Positions 1 through 11,579 of a DNA stretch of 64,000 nt are shown here, in pieces. The notes below the pieces were generated by a model, which worked only from the letters and a program-made list of their open reading frames with translations, had not been told where the DNA came from and ran no database searches. The DNA is from Zygaena filipendulae. Taxonomy: Eukaryota; Arthropoda; Insecta; Lepidoptera; Zygaenidae. Numbering within the stretch: the stretch's first letter is position 1; each line of letters starts with the position of its first letter. Made by a program: the position numbers and the translations under genes. The DNA lies in NCBI GenBank assembly GCA_907165275.2, contig OU015666.1, positions 8,090,001-8,154,000 of the forward strand. Direction: 5' to 3'.

Positions 1-1138
1 GAGATACTGTTCGATAGGCATGAGCCGTTGAGCAATACGTGATATCGCATCAGCAATATCATGATAAACATCGCAAATAGTTCTAATCGATGGATCGTAG
101 ATAAATTCTCCGTCAAAATCTAGCTCTAAATTCAAAACTGGTACAGATTCAGGATCCTCTAGAGCCTCTATGATAGCGTTAACAGATCTACGCATCAGTT
201 CTTGTATCTGCATTGATATCATCTTAGTAGCGCATCTGACGAAATCAGGAATCTTTTTTGGACGCATTCCTCTAAGACATCTTGGATTTTTCATCCACTG
301 CACGAGGATAGCGTACCATGTGCTAGATACTAAATAATCAGCCCTTTTTATATCTTCCGTCACTTTTGTCTGGAATTCCTGCAAATCTATTGGTCCTTTC
401 GCTCTGTATTTGGCCAAACTAATGATAAATTGCGGAAAAACTTTTTCGGACGACTCAAGGATAAGCCTAATAAAGGGATGTAAGAGCAAAGATCCATCTT
501 GAAGTTTCTTTCGATGTTTCAACATTTTATCATAGTTTTCGGTGACCCCCCTAAATTTAAAGTAAGGTTCTTGATATCTTTTTCGGGATACTCCCGGAAC
601 ATCTCGGATAACAGTTTTTACTGCAAGCTGTTTGAGGTTTAAGTTCCATTCCCGTTTACTTTCTGCTATTAGTTCATCCATCACGTTTGGAAACGATTGA
701 CGAAGTTTTGATGGTACTAAGCCTATTATTTTCCTTTCCCACGATTTGAGCATCGGGGGAGGTTTTACCTGTTGGGCGCACTCTCGAAGAACCGCTATGT
801 GGCGGTCCTGTGTTATTTCAAGTCGTTCTCGTTCACATCGTGGCACAGGCGGACGAGCTATCTCAACCTTTCTTTTTGTAGCTGTCTCTTCAAGGATTTT
901 TCGAAACTCTTTTTGTTTATCCTGTGAACAAATTAGTAATTCTATTTTGTATGAAAGAAGATATTTATCAAATAAAATTAGTCTCAACTCCTTATCAACT
1001 CACCTTTATCCGATTATAGGGCGGAAGCGGTATAAACGGCAGTTTATCCATTTTATGAACATCAGGGATAGGCTGCATAACGGGAACACGACAGCCATTC
1101 TTCGTTTGCAATAATTTCCTTAATTCACTTTCATTCAT
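1..1138 (-). CDS. axonemal dynein heavy chain, N-terminal tail (partial, runs off window)
   Basis: Two exons: 1004-1138 (45 codons, starting at the first ATG) and 1-921 (307 codons, still open at the window edge), joined in phase 0 by a GTGAGT donor and CACAG acceptor. The 352 residues visible are rich in K, R, L and I and contain no motor motifs, as expected for the tail. Residues in the second exon resemble the stem of inner-arm dyneins: a block near WMKNPRCLRGMRP, a helix like MISMQIQELMRRSV and a segment like LELDFDGEFIYDPSIRTICD. These match the pattern that precedes the linker in DNAH3/7/12-type chains (family knowledge, recalled and not searched). The expected job is a force-producing subunit of sperm-tail inner dynein arms. 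The AAA motor would lie further left, outside the window. Which dynein subtype it is remains open. Confidence 0.7.
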
Positions 1139-1732
1139 CTTGATTACAATCGTACTACACCATATAATAAATAAAAAAATATCGCGAAGAAAACATAATT
1201 AACCCAAAATTCTGCACAAAATCTATGTGCCAAATTCGCATTCGATTACAGAAACAAGACGTAAAACTCCATGGCAACCAAAGATAATGAATCACTACAC
1301 GAGTTACGTTTTGAAAGTTACTTCAAAAATAGGAAAGAAGGAAGGAAGATTGCTGGCCATAATTATTGATAATAATCGTATTTGTATACCTTCTATGGTT
1401 GAAACAAAGGTAGACCCTCAGAAGAATTTATTGTTCTGAGGGTAGACCCAAAGACATTCTATATAATAAAATATTATTGGGTAGACCGTAATAATTTTGT
1501 TTTACATCAATGTTGAAACCACAGAATTTGGAATTATCTTATAATTATGTAGGTCGAAATAAAGACTTGCTAGTTGCTACGATAGACGGTATAATTTTAA
1601 AAAAGTGGGGAAAGTCCGTAGACAGAGGAATGAAAGGAAAGTCGTTGAAACCACTAAAGCTCAGAAGAATAACTAAAGCTCTAAAGTCTATACCACAGAT
1701 AATATAATAACTATACTAGTATCTATACTAAC
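1139..1732. other. 5' flank of the dynein gene, no gene seen
   Basis: AT-rich DNA upstream of the dynein start codon; its promoter and 5' UTR should be here, but no clear core element is visible. A short hairpin with 10-nt arms (accctcagaa / ttctgagggt) lies at about 1414-1443. The short open frames here show no family features. Confidence 0.5.
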
Positions 1733-2174
1733 ATAAACAAAATTTTAACAAAAAAAATAAAACCGACTTCCAAAAACACAAAACTAAAAAACTAAAAATA
1801 AAAAGCTAAAAATAACAATATACCGATTTAATCCAAAAGACAAAAACACACTAAAAAATATTATTATTGGTTTGTGCTACCACTGATCGGTTTGAATTCG
1901 GTGACAAGCCCGCTGGTGTCTGCCCACTTGGGTTGTTCTGCTCACGAAGAGCTGGTGGCGGGAGTCGACTTAACCCATCTTCCCCCTCCATATTTGGCTT
2001 GTCACCGACTTCATAGCGATCAGTGGTAGCACAAACCAATAATAATATTTTTTAGTGTGTTTTTGTCTTTTGGATTAAATCGGTATATTGTTATTTTTAG
2101 CTTTTTATTTTTAGTTTTTTAGTTTTGTGTTTTTGGAAGTCGGTTTTATTTTTTTTTGTTAAAATTTTGTTTAT
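1733..2174. repeat. large inverted repeat (foldback end of the accgacttcc element)
   Basis: Left arm 1733-1910 and right arm 1996-2174 are nearly exact reverse complements around an 85-bp unique spacer. Each arm carries the marker aaccgacttccaaaaacac. The same palindrome without the spacer recurs at 22070-22390 and a fragment lies at 50915-51005, so it is dispersed. It directly adjoins the element body at 2225-3027. Confidence 0.85.
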
Positions 2175-2224
2175 TTCTCGCTTTTAAGTGAGTTAGTTCG
2201 TAATTTCTCTAAGTTACAATAGCC

Positions 2225-3027
2225 TAAAGTCAACTGCTCATCACCTTTTACAAAATATTGCTTTTCCCGACGCAGGGACGTAAATTGTTGAGGAGTTCTC
2301 CTAGTGCATCACCATCAGTTCCACTTCACCATATACATTGTGACGGTCATAAATTGTTTAGAAACCATATTAAAGTTAACGATTCGGATCCCGTGAAATA
2401 CCCTGCATTATTGAGTAGTTCCGCTGACCATCTGTGGTCTTCATCATCAGTTCCTCTTCTTCAAATTTTGCTTTCCGAAAGCAAAGAAACGTTTTACTAT
2501 AAAAAATACAAAAATCGCTATAAGTGTTCTCATAATTTTTGAAGAGTTCCCTCGATTACTCCAAGATCCCATCATCAGATCTCGACTTGGTGACAATGGA
2601 ATCAATTTGGGAGTATCCCCTTTCAAACAAAAAAAACAATTTTCGAAATCGCTTCAATCGGAACCCGTGAAATACGTATTATTTTTGAGTTGTTCCGATG
2701 ACCACCTGTGGTCTTCATCATCAGTTCCACTTCTTCAAATTTTGCTTTCCGTAAGCAAATGAACGATTTACTATCAAAAATACCCAAATCGCTATAGGTG
2801 TGCCTATAATTTTTGAAGAGTTCCCTCGATTTCTCCAAGATTCCATCATCAGATCCCGACTTGGTGGCAATGGGACCTAATTGGGAGTATACCCTTTCAA
2901 ACAAAAAAAGAATTTTTCAAATCGGTCCAACCGTCTTCGAGTAATCGGTGAACATACATAAAAAAAAAAAAAAAAACATACATACAATCGAACATAGAAC
3001 CTCCTCCTTTTTGGAAGTCGGTTAAAA
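2225..3027 (-). mobile_element. foldback-type repeat body, copy 1 (family D)
   Basis: Matches 20757-22000, 13230-13690 and 39950-40372 in the other orientation or with deletions. It ends in ttttggaagtcggttaaaaa. Inside, a unit of about 275 bp is present twice in tandem (about 2400-2675 and 2675-2940), each holding the tokens tgtggtcttcatcatcagtt and gaagagttccctcgat. No transposase is seen, so the class is unknown. Confidence 0.75.
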
Positions 3028-3837
3028 ATAAAGTTTTGATGGAGAGGGAATCCGGAACCGATTCTAATAATTCTTAAATTCTCGCACTTATAGAAATCCC
3101 GCGGAAATTGCGAAATTGACCAGCTTTTATAGTCATCAGTATCGGTGTGCGGCGGCTACAAACACTTTATCTAAATATTTTGTGGCAATATTGGGGTGTT
3201 TCACACATTCAAACGCCGTTTTATTTTATTAATTATGTTTTATAATTGCAAAAACAATAAACCAATGCAATATAAACATGTATACATATAATACGTTCTT
3301 ACATTAAAATTGTCCTCACAAAAGATATCCTTACATTAAGTATGGAATATCTAAGTAGGTACTACATAATAATAGGATCACATTCTCATTTTTTAGACAA
3401 ATATACGTTTCTGATTACATTAGGAAAATCATCTTCGCATAAATATATACAATGATATTTCTGCTTCTGTACTCGAGTTAAAAAAATGCAATGCATGCGT
3501 TATATCTACCTACGTACATAATTATGGTACTGTTTTAATCTTAGACTTACTGTGACACAAAATTAAACTTGATAGATGAGAATGGAATGGCATGGAATGG
3601 AATGCTTGGATGAATCTCATTAAGAAATTTATGTGAAAAAGTAGCTGCTGCACGCGGTCACACACATGAATTTCGGGAATCGCTTGGAAACTTACCGCAT
3701 AAAAAGTGTTAACTGCTTAGAGCAAACTCATACCGCAGTTGCCTTGTGCACAAACAGACCGACAGACAGACAATGTTCGAAAGAAAAAAAAAAACTGTTT
3801 TAGCCTCCATCTATCTATCTATATCTTAATCTATCTA
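3028..3837. other. intergenic, no gene seen
   Basis: AT-rich sequence with a ggaatggaatgg stretch near 3587 and a TCTA microsatellite at about 3808-3845. I see no coding or RNA gene. Confidence 0.5.
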
Positions 3838-4111
3838 TCTAATATATATAAATCACGTGTCACGTTGTTTGTCCGCGATGGACTCCGAAACTACTGAACG
3901 AATTTTGATAAAATTTTGTAACCATTTATAATATGGCCCAACTTAAAAGACAGGATAGTTTTTATCCCGGAATTCCCGCGGGAACTCCGGCACTAATGCG
4001 GGGAACAGCTAATCACCGTAAACTACTGTCAGGGCCGTCAGGGGTACAAAGAAGGACAATTCCCGCGAGAACTCCGAAATTACCGTGGATGAAATCGCGG
4101 GGGACAGCTAG
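3838..4111 (+). mobile_element. Helitron-like elements, compound (two 3' ends)
   Basis: Two successive Helitron 3' ends: one ending gcggggaacagcta at about 4010, the next ending gggggacagctag at 4111. Together with the copies at 4112-4410 and 4465-4662 they form a same-orientation cluster. Confidence 0.7.
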
Positions 4112-4410
4112 TAATATATAAAAATGAATCCCTATTTCCCTTGGTCACGGAATCACGCGTGAACGACTGGACCGATTTCACTAATTCTTTTTTGGTCTGT
4201 TTGTTATTGTAAGGAGAAGAAGAGTATGAAAGAATTTTGAAGTTCCTGCGGGAATCCCGAAACTCACGCGAGTGAATCTTCGAAATGGTTGAACTAAAAT
4301 TGACGGGACTTTTACTGCTAATTAGCTGATGTTATAAAGAGTAAATTAAGCTACTTTGGACTTCCTGCGGGAAGTCACACACGGGGGTGAAACCGCGGGG
4401 CACAGCTTGT
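4112..4410 (+). mobile_element. Helitron-like element
   Basis: Begins taatatataaaaatg directly after the CTAG of the previous copy. Ends with gtgaaaccgcggggcacagcttg. The 3' end is mutated from CTAG to CTTG. Confidence 0.65.
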
Positions 4411-4464
4411 AACATAATAAATTTATAATGCCCATATTCAGTATATATACAAAGTCCCAATACA

Positions 4465-4662
4465 TCTATATTAATGTTATAAAGAGGAAAGATTTGATTG
4501 TTTGTTTGTTACGATTTAACTCAAAAACTATAACTGGATCGATAAAAATTCTTTTATCATTGGAAAGCTACATTATCCCTGAGTAACATAGGCTATATTA
4601 TAATCCGGTATTCCCGCGGAAACTTCAAAATTACCGCGGTTGAAACCGCGGGGAACAGCTAG
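4465..4662 (+). mobile_element. Helitron-like element, full length (198 bp)
   Basis: The cleanest copy in the window. The 5' end is TCTATATTAATGTTATAAAG. The 3' end has a CCGCGG...CCGCGG hairpin (about 4633-4651), then GGAACAGCTAG. It lies between A (4464) and T (4663), the standard Helitron insertion signature. It is too short to encode Rep-helicase and must be non-autonomous. Confidence 0.85.
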
Positions 4663-5684
4663 TTTTCATTATACAGGACACAGGTGTTTGGCGCGCCGAC
4701 TAAACCTCTTCATTATACCTCAAATACAGCGACACATGAGGAATGGAATCTAGGAGCGAAAAGAAGGTACAATTCCTTTTTCGAAAACTGTGGGTCAATC
4801 ACCCTGTCAATCAATACCTAAATAAGTATAATATATAACATAAAAAATATAAAGACGAAAAATTGTTATAAAAATGTTCTTGACTTTATCAGTCTTAATT
4901 CGATGTCAAGTACATTTTTCGCAGATTCATTATGGCACTAATATGAGCATAATAATAATAAGGACCTACCTAATAAAACTAACCACAATAACGAACAATA
5001 ATCCTAAACATCACAAAATATACAAAAATATTATATTGTGATGTTTTAACTCAGTTTTAAACAACAAATCATATTACCTACTTCATAACTACTAGGTTTT
5101 GGTAAAACTAGAATAGATTATAGCTGTAAGGTACTCAATATAATTTTATACATATATTAATAAAACTTACAAAATAAAATAACATTTTTATTTTCCAATT
5201 CCTTAATTTCAGAGTTCTGAGATATATTTATTTAAATAAGTATGTAGATACATACTTATATCTTGAGAAACCATTGACTTATTGGGACTTTAATACCTAC
5301 AAGTTCTCGCTGTTATTTTTATAAAAGAAAATGCAAAGAATATGTTATGATAGTTTTATCTAACATTAGCGATTTACTTTCTGCTAGAGAGAATAATCGA
5401 GAGAACATTCATCATTTGAGTTTATCACCAATCAAGCCATCACACGCCGCTGGGCGTAGGTTCAAATCCAACGACCAACGCCAACGAGCTTCAGTTGCCA
5501 GTAAAGGAAAACATCGTGAGAATACCATAGCATGGTTAGCTTAACGGTGTGTTATGGCAGCCTCACTAAATGCCAGTTCAAAGGAATATCTGCATATTAT
5601 GTTTTCCGACAGCCGCGACAGAGCATGGTCACCGTAAGTGGGCCTCCACGTAAAAAGATAACAGTAGTGGCAGTATATTTACTC
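4663..5684. other. intergenic, with a weak SINE-like B box
   Basis: No gene seen. At about 5430-5480 the sequence gcgtaggttcaaatccaacg contains a good RNA polymerase III B box (GGTTCAAATCC), so a tRNA-derived SINE fragment is possible. I found no convincing A box or second copy. Confidence 0.3.
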
Positions 5685-5990
5685 TGAGGTAGTGGGGTAT
5701 TGAGTTAAGACTAGATTCGGTATCTAGTCAATTGATAGTAAGGATTGAAAAAATTTTCAAAAACTAGCACAGTTTTTTTTACGCAATCGCGGACGCAATT
5801 TTTTCACCGAACTTTACAAAACGGCTTATATCTCGGAAACTAAATGCCTAGAACTGGTATCTTATAGCTTGGACGCCCACATATTATGTGCTTCAGTTCG
5901 TGATTTTTTTTAAAAAAAGCTTATGTAATAAAATTTCCCGCCGGATGGCTATAAGTTGACTTAGGTACTAAAAGGCTTAGATAACACCAT
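5685..5990 (+). repeat. dispersed repeat family H, copy 1
   Basis: Shares caattgatagtaaggattga, aaaaactagcaca and aactttacaaaac...tatatctc with 43258-43650. Class unknown; no terminal repeats located. Confidence 0.65.
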
Positions 5991-6844
5991 CTGTTGGAAA
6001 ACAGTGAAAAAAACTTGTACTTGAGATACTACTGGAAAAAATTAAATATAATAATATGTACTAGGTTCTGTTAAATTATATTCATTTATTAGTAAATGTC
6101 ATCTATAAAATTAAAACAATATCGATTAGTTATTTTCAATTCTATCTAGTATTCGATCATTGTGATGATAAAGTACTCTTAAAATAGTTGCCTGCAATAG
6201 CTTTTTAAAGCATAACAATTAAAATCTCTTTTGAACAAACAAAAGTAATCAACGGACGGGATGGTTATAGTATTGTATTGGTTCCGTTACCAATGAAATT
6301 CATAGTCTACCTATGTAGTAAAAAAAAAGTTTATATACGTCATTGGCGCTCTCGAAAAATTTTGCTCAGTTAAAAGTTTTTAATAATATTTGTTCGACAA
6401 GACGGCTTTATTCTGGTGTGTGGTTAGACACAGACTACACATTAAAAAAACATACGTGTCGAATTGAGAACCTCCTTCTTTTTTCAAGTTGGTTAAAAAT
6501 CGCGCGATGTGTAAGGACAGGCGGGAAGAAATCGTTCGAATCTTTTTTCAGTAAGGATCCAAGTGGTACTTGGAGTTAAAACACTTACATAATAATGTGT
6601 TACATTATTATTTGATAAAAGAATGTAACATTTATATAACAGGTAAGTACAAAACTGTTAACAGTGGTAACAAATAGTGCACATAAAACCGGTGTAGAGC
6701 TGAATTAAACATTATTGTCACGTACCTAGAGTGGCTTTTTGTTTAAATGTCTTTTTGGATCGTTCGTTAGCATTATTGTTTATCATGTAATAGGTCTGCA
6801 TTACTGTTACACCTGTTAACACTTATTAACACAAGGATTTTTCA
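5991..6844. other. intergenic, no gene seen
   Basis: AT-rich. A short piece of the family D end (gaacctccttcttttttcaa then gttggttaaaaa) lies at about 6466-6505. Confidence 0.45.
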
Positions 6845-6846
6845 CA

Positions 6847-7020
6847 ATTATTTATTATTAATTATTATTTGTGTTTCTTATAAAACAGTTAAAAACACTT
6901 TTCGCAGGCTTTGGTTCACCTACGCCCTTATAACCATGGACCGACCGTAAAATTTTAACCCGTAGCTTGTAAAGAGATTACCGATTGTTAAGCCCGTAGC
7001 GCGATCGGCTTGCCGTAAGG
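6847..7020 (-). other. 3' UTR of the STIMATE-type gene
   Basis: Follows the stop codon at 7021. Minus-strand AATAAA signals near 6848-6855 (tttatt on the plus strand) are the likely poly(A) signals, giving a 3' UTR of roughly 170 nt. Confidence 0.4.
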
Positions 7021-10000
7021 TCATACGCTCGCTCCAAGTAAGCGCTCGTCCGCGGACTGCTCCTCTTCCTCGGAGCCAGACTTGTCCTTCTTAATAGATT
7101 GATATCGAACCTGGAATGAACATTAAAATTTTCAATTTACCTTCATACAGAGACTATAGTATAGAGCATTGATTCCCAAAGTGGTCCAGGTGGACCCCCA
7201 GGGGTCCACGGGAGCCCGACAGGGGTCTACGCTTGCGTGGAAAAAAAAATGGGGGTCCACAACTGTTGGATGAAGACGCTTTTTAGACTGGCCTTGAAAC
7301 TTAGCTTAAATGACATCCACTCACAGCATATTCAAAGCAATATAAATTCTCACCTTTTTTTGAAAACTTTTAACTCATAGTTGATTGAAAAATAGCCACA
7401 ACACACATTGCCATAGACATATACTTTTTTCGGGTTTCGGAAGTAAGTTAGTAAATGTAATAGCTGCAGGGGGTCCACCAGATCCAGAAAAATGTTTAAA
7501 GTGGTCTATGAGAAAAAAAAGTACGGGAACCTCTGGTATAGAGTCACAGTGTCACACTAGGAAAGATCAATAAATGACACACACTCACATAAATCTTTAA
7601 AGATTGTGATTGACGGTTTTGCATTCTATTTTAGCTTTGAGAGCCCTCATTCTAATTCAGGATACAAGTTTACATCTTAATACATATATGATGAAGTAGA
7701 TCTAGATAATTATGTGTTGCGAAATCAATAGTTTTCGAACGTAATTGTACAATGTGGTGAAAGAAGAAAAATGAAACTCTCACTTCTTTTTCCACTACCC
7801 AGTGCATTACTTAAATCAAAAGGCCGCTCCTAAGTTGATTAGAGTTCGACGTGTCTGTTTATTTATCAAGTAGAAGTCCTTAAATTTGTATTTCATTGAC
7901 AAAAATGGTACTTATAAAGAAAAGACTCACTTTTGTTTTTATCTTGGAACTCACTCCTCGGGGGCGATACATAAGGAAGTTGTCAGTCACCCAAAATATT
8001 AAAATCTGAAAGTTACAAATTTGAGTCAATGGAAATCTACAAGTCCATTCATTAAGGTAGGTCAAAAAACTAAAATTACTTCTCATTATTCTTTGGGAAC
8101 TATTTAATTTAACAATAGGTAAAGAACAGAACGAATTTTGATTTGATTAAATTCAGTTATCCTACATTTACATGCATCTTTGATCTTATACTATAATATA
8201 TTTTTGTGTTGTTGATTGTCTATATTATTATTATTCGTTATTAAATAAACAAAAAGCACTTGCAACTTTGTACATGTTAAAGAAGTGAAACACTCTTTAA
8301 ACAATCTTGAAATAATATCCAAAGTAGTTTCGCTTCTATAATTTAGTAGGAACTATGCATAGTTAAAGCAACTCACATTAACAAAGAATGGTATGATAAG
8401 CATAACCACAGCAAGCTCTAGTCTCGGATCGGAGACAGGTGATAGTCTCAGTGTTGACAGCACTGCCACCACGGGCGGCAATCGCAAAACTAACGCCAGC
8501 ACCGATTTAGCAAATGTTGCCAGTGCTGCATACAGCACACATTGGCACATCCATGCTGAACACATAGGAGGTTTACCTGCACATAAGTAATGGAAAGGGT
8601 AAAAATATAGCTCATTTAAAAACACTCAGTTCAGTCTAAACAATATTATTGCTTGCTGTACACAACAATATCATAAATAGCAAGGGAATGAGATAATATT
8701 GTTATCAGTTTCACACAAATACTTTGGCAACTCTATTATCATTTGAGCATATTATTGTGTGTATAATTGGTATCTGTAATCATTAAATTCACATTAGATC
8801 ATCATCATCATAACATTAGAGCAGTGGTGGACAAAGTACTGCCCTCGGGTCAATTCAGGGACAGGGCCACAAACAGATTTAATCCAGCCCGTGGCAGTCT
8901 TTTGAAATGTTATGTATAGTAATTAAATTTTGATGGTCATGCACGGGTAACGGATCCAGCTAGACTAGTTAAATTGCATAGTCGAGGTGCATTTTTTCTT
9001 TGATTATAGCCCTCCTTCGAAAATTCATAAACTTTCTGGCCCTTCATGAAAAATTGTGAATTCACTCCTACCTGTTAACTACCTACCTCCCAAATTTCAA
9101 CTTCAGAGGTCGAGTTGTTTTGAGATTTCGTGTTTAATTAGTGAGTGACCTTTCGCTTTTATATGTGAACTAGCTGTGCCCGCGGTTTCACCTGCGTGAG
9201 TTTCGGAATTCCTACAGGAACTTCCATTTTTTTTGGTTTGTAAACCTTCTCCTGATAATTACGAACCCAACAAAAAAAGAAAAATAAAAAGAATTGTTTA
9301 AATCAGTAGAGCCATTCTCAAGTTTTAGTGAGACCAACAAACAGCAATTCATTTTTATAAATAAGACAAGTTGTTCCTGCAGTTTCACCTGTAGTAATTT
9401 CGGAATTCCCGCAGGAAAATATAGCCTATTTACTCAGTGATAATGCAGCATTCTAATGGTCCAAGAATTTTTGAAATTAGTCCACTGTCCAGTAGTTTTT
9501 GAGTTGTTTGTTACAAACTTACAAATCATTCCTCTTTATAATATAGATATAGAATATTTAAATTTTCAATATCTGCATCAAGGCTCTTGCCTACCTACAC
9601 CAAATGGTATAAAACTATAAACCATTTATACAAATCTACAACCTTAATGTTCTTTTTAGTAGACAAGATATTCACACTTACCATATTCACCAAAATTTAT
9701 TAGTGGTATATCATAAACTGTTGCATAGTGTTGGGCGAGTCGGATGCCAGCCCATATTATTAAAAGGCCTAGTGTAGAATCCAGGAGGAAGTTCACTATG
9801 TACCTGTTGAAGCAAACATAGTTTTATGTGTATGAAAACTATATTCAGCATGAGAAAATATGAAGACTAATTATTGCATTAAGAAGGAAATATTTGTACT
9901 AACCATGTACATGGGTTTCCTGTAAGATGTGGTGATAACCACACATTGGCAGCATGTATGATAAAAGCTCCAAGACCCTGTTTAGAAGTGTCATAGAACC

Positions 10001-10250
10001 ATATCAGCCATGGTCTCCTGGCATATTTTGGCTCACAAAATCTTTTACCTATGAAAAATTTTTATGTAATCAACAGCTTAGTATTCAATTCACGAAAAAT
10101 GGAAAAATGTTTAAAATCCTTACCTATTAAACATGTAAATGCAAGAATAGCCAAAAGAAATTGCATAAACCAACCATATGTGTCTGTCAAAGCATCTTTT
10201 GAGCAATGAAGTTCAGACAAATAAGTATAATTTGAACTACTACTATTCAT
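7021..10250 (-). CDS. STIMATE: STIMATE/TMEM110-type ER membrane protein, complete
   Basis: Six exons: 10124-10250, 9904-10048, 9682-9803, 8377-8576, 7955-8005, 7021-7110. They sum to 735 nt, giving 244 residues with every junction in phase and GT-AG introns. The chain carries the family's hallmark runs: TDTYGWFMQFLLAILAF, RRPWLIWFYDTSKQG, TGNPCTWYIVNFLLDSTLG and FWVTDNFLM. Four or five hydrophobic segments (about residues 26-43, 60-82, 92-113 and two after 130) fit a multispanning membrane protein. The C-terminus is short, acidic then basic (KKDKSGSEEEEQS). In vertebrates STIMATE sits in the ER at plasma-membrane junctions and helps STIM1 adopt its active form in store-operated calcium entry; the same role here is inference. 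Human STIMATE is about 290 residues, so this copy has a shorter tail. Introns hold a hAT MITE (7167-7535) and two Helitrons (9170-9551). Confidence 0.92.
7167..7535. mobile_element. hAT-type MITE with perfect 8-bp target duplication
   Basis: 369 bp flanked on both sides by gtatagag (7159-7166 and 7536-7543). Ends read cattgattcccaaagtgg and, reverse-complemented, CAGAGGTTCCCGTAC, an imperfect hAT-like inverted pair. Repeated ggggtccac words lie just inside both ends. It has no coding capacity and lies in the last STIMATE intron. Confidence 0.85.
8822..8940 (+). mobile_element. possible hAT end fragment
   Basis: The run cagtggtggacaaagtactg resembles a hAT 5' terminus. No matching 3' end or target duplication was found nearby, so this is only a candidate relic in a STIMATE intron. 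Confidence 0.25.
9170..9366 (-). mobile_element. Helitron-like element, first of a tandem pair
   Basis: Starts ctagctgtgcccgcggtttcacc (3' end on the minus strand) and ends aataaga at 9366, the GA corresponding to the 5' TC. The next copy begins on the following base. Confidence 0.75.
9367..9551 (-). mobile_element. Helitron-like element, second of a tandem pair
   Basis: Begins caagttgttcctgcag (degenerate CTAG end), contains the body words ccagtagtttttgagttg, and ends atatagatataga. Confidence 0.7.
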
Positions 10251-10695
10251 TTTGCATTTGCAATATACCTTACCAAAAAATGGTTATTATAATAATTAAA
10301 ATAAAACCGAAAACAAAGTTCTACCGCAACACCAGAACTACGATTTAGAAAAAATATATGTCATTTTAATATTTTGTTACACTGTTAATGTAGATATTTC
10401 TTGCAGAGTCAAAATTTTGTGTACATGTACTAATTTTTATTTAACTAAATGTAAATATTGAATAATTTAATAAAAAAATAAAATAACTAAAATATTGCAG
10501 TGCATTTAACGCTTCAAACTTGACAGTTGACAGTTCGTTGACACTTGACAGTACTGATCACCAGTATATATAAGTTACTCTATGGTACTGATCAACTATT
10601 TTCTTTGGTACTGAGCTCAGAACAATATTATTCTTCTGAGGTACTGAGCTCAGAACAATAACAGTAGCATATTCTTCTGAGGTACTGAGTTGTAC
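10251..10695. other. 5' flank of the STIMATE-type gene with short direct repeats
   Basis: Upstream of the ATG at 10250. From about 10550 the phrase ggtactgagctcagaacaat and close variants recurs three to four times, separated by attcttctgag. This is a small tandem repeat abutting the inverted-repeat element that begins at 10696. Confidence 0.5.
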
Positions 10696-11480
10696 ACGCC
10701 ATTATTAAAGAAGAAGAAAAACAAGAAGAGGCGCGTTCCGTGGATTCGCACGAATGCACTCGAGCTGGTTAAATTTTACTCTGACAGTTGTCAGAGCGTA
10801 GTTTCACCCGTTCCGTGGCTCAGAGTGCAGCACACTTGGTGTGCGTTCCGTGGGTTTGGGCGCAGTTGTTCGGTTAAAATTTCACTCGTTTGAGTTGCAA
10901 CCAAGTCACAGAACGATAGAGTTGTTTTTATAACCTCAAAACATTTGAAATTTCAGGCCCCATTTGTTTTCTCTCAACTCACATTACGAATAAGACTGTT
11001 TTACATACAATCATAAACTTTTGGTGACTACGACACCTCCCCTTTGTTCGTAAGAACTCCGATTGATTTCTTTTTCGACGAATCCGATTTTTGGTGCAAA
11101 CTTTGACACTTCTTAAACAATACATAGCTGTCAGAGTGAAAATTAACCTGCTTCGGAGATAGTTGTTTGGTTGCTGCACTTTGAGCCACGGAATGGGTGA
11201 ACTACACTCTGACAGCTGTCAGAGTAAAATTTAATTTCAATTTTTTTTTTAATTTTTCTGTCTGTTTGTTTGTTCCGGCTAATCCTTGAAACGGCTGGAC
11301 CAATTTTAACGAGATAGATAGGTGATAGATAGCTGATATAATAAGGAGTAACTTTGGCTACTTTTATTTTAGAAAGAAATAGTTCCTGTGGGAATTCCGA
11401 AACTTACGCGAGTGAAACCGTGGGTTACAGCTAGTTGTAAATAAAGAATAGATCTTTTTCTTCTTCTTTAATAATGGCGT
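10696..11480. mobile_element. inverted-repeat element (about 785 bp)
   Basis: Ends are reverse complements: acgccattattaaagaagaa at 10696 and ttcttctttaataatggcgt ending at 11480. Further in, 10768-10835 mirrors 11174-11237 around ctctgacagytgtcagag and ccgtggctcagagtgcagc. A Helitron (11240-11434) has inserted in its right half. Confidence 0.7.
11240..11434 (+). mobile_element. Helitron-like element
   Basis: Body word gtttgttccggctaatcc; 3' end gagtgaaaccgtgggttacagctag at 11434 followed by T. Nested in the inverted-repeat element 10696-11480. Confidence 0.75.
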
Positions 11481-11579
11481 CTATAATTATAATCTCAGAA
11501 CAATAACAGTTATTCTTCTGAGATTATAATTTGCCAATGACAATGTTACAAAAAAATCTCTTCATCTACTTCTTCAATA

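Noticed and set aside
1851..2039. 62-codon minus frame as a gene
   Set aside because: It spans the spacer and both arms of the family D palindrome.
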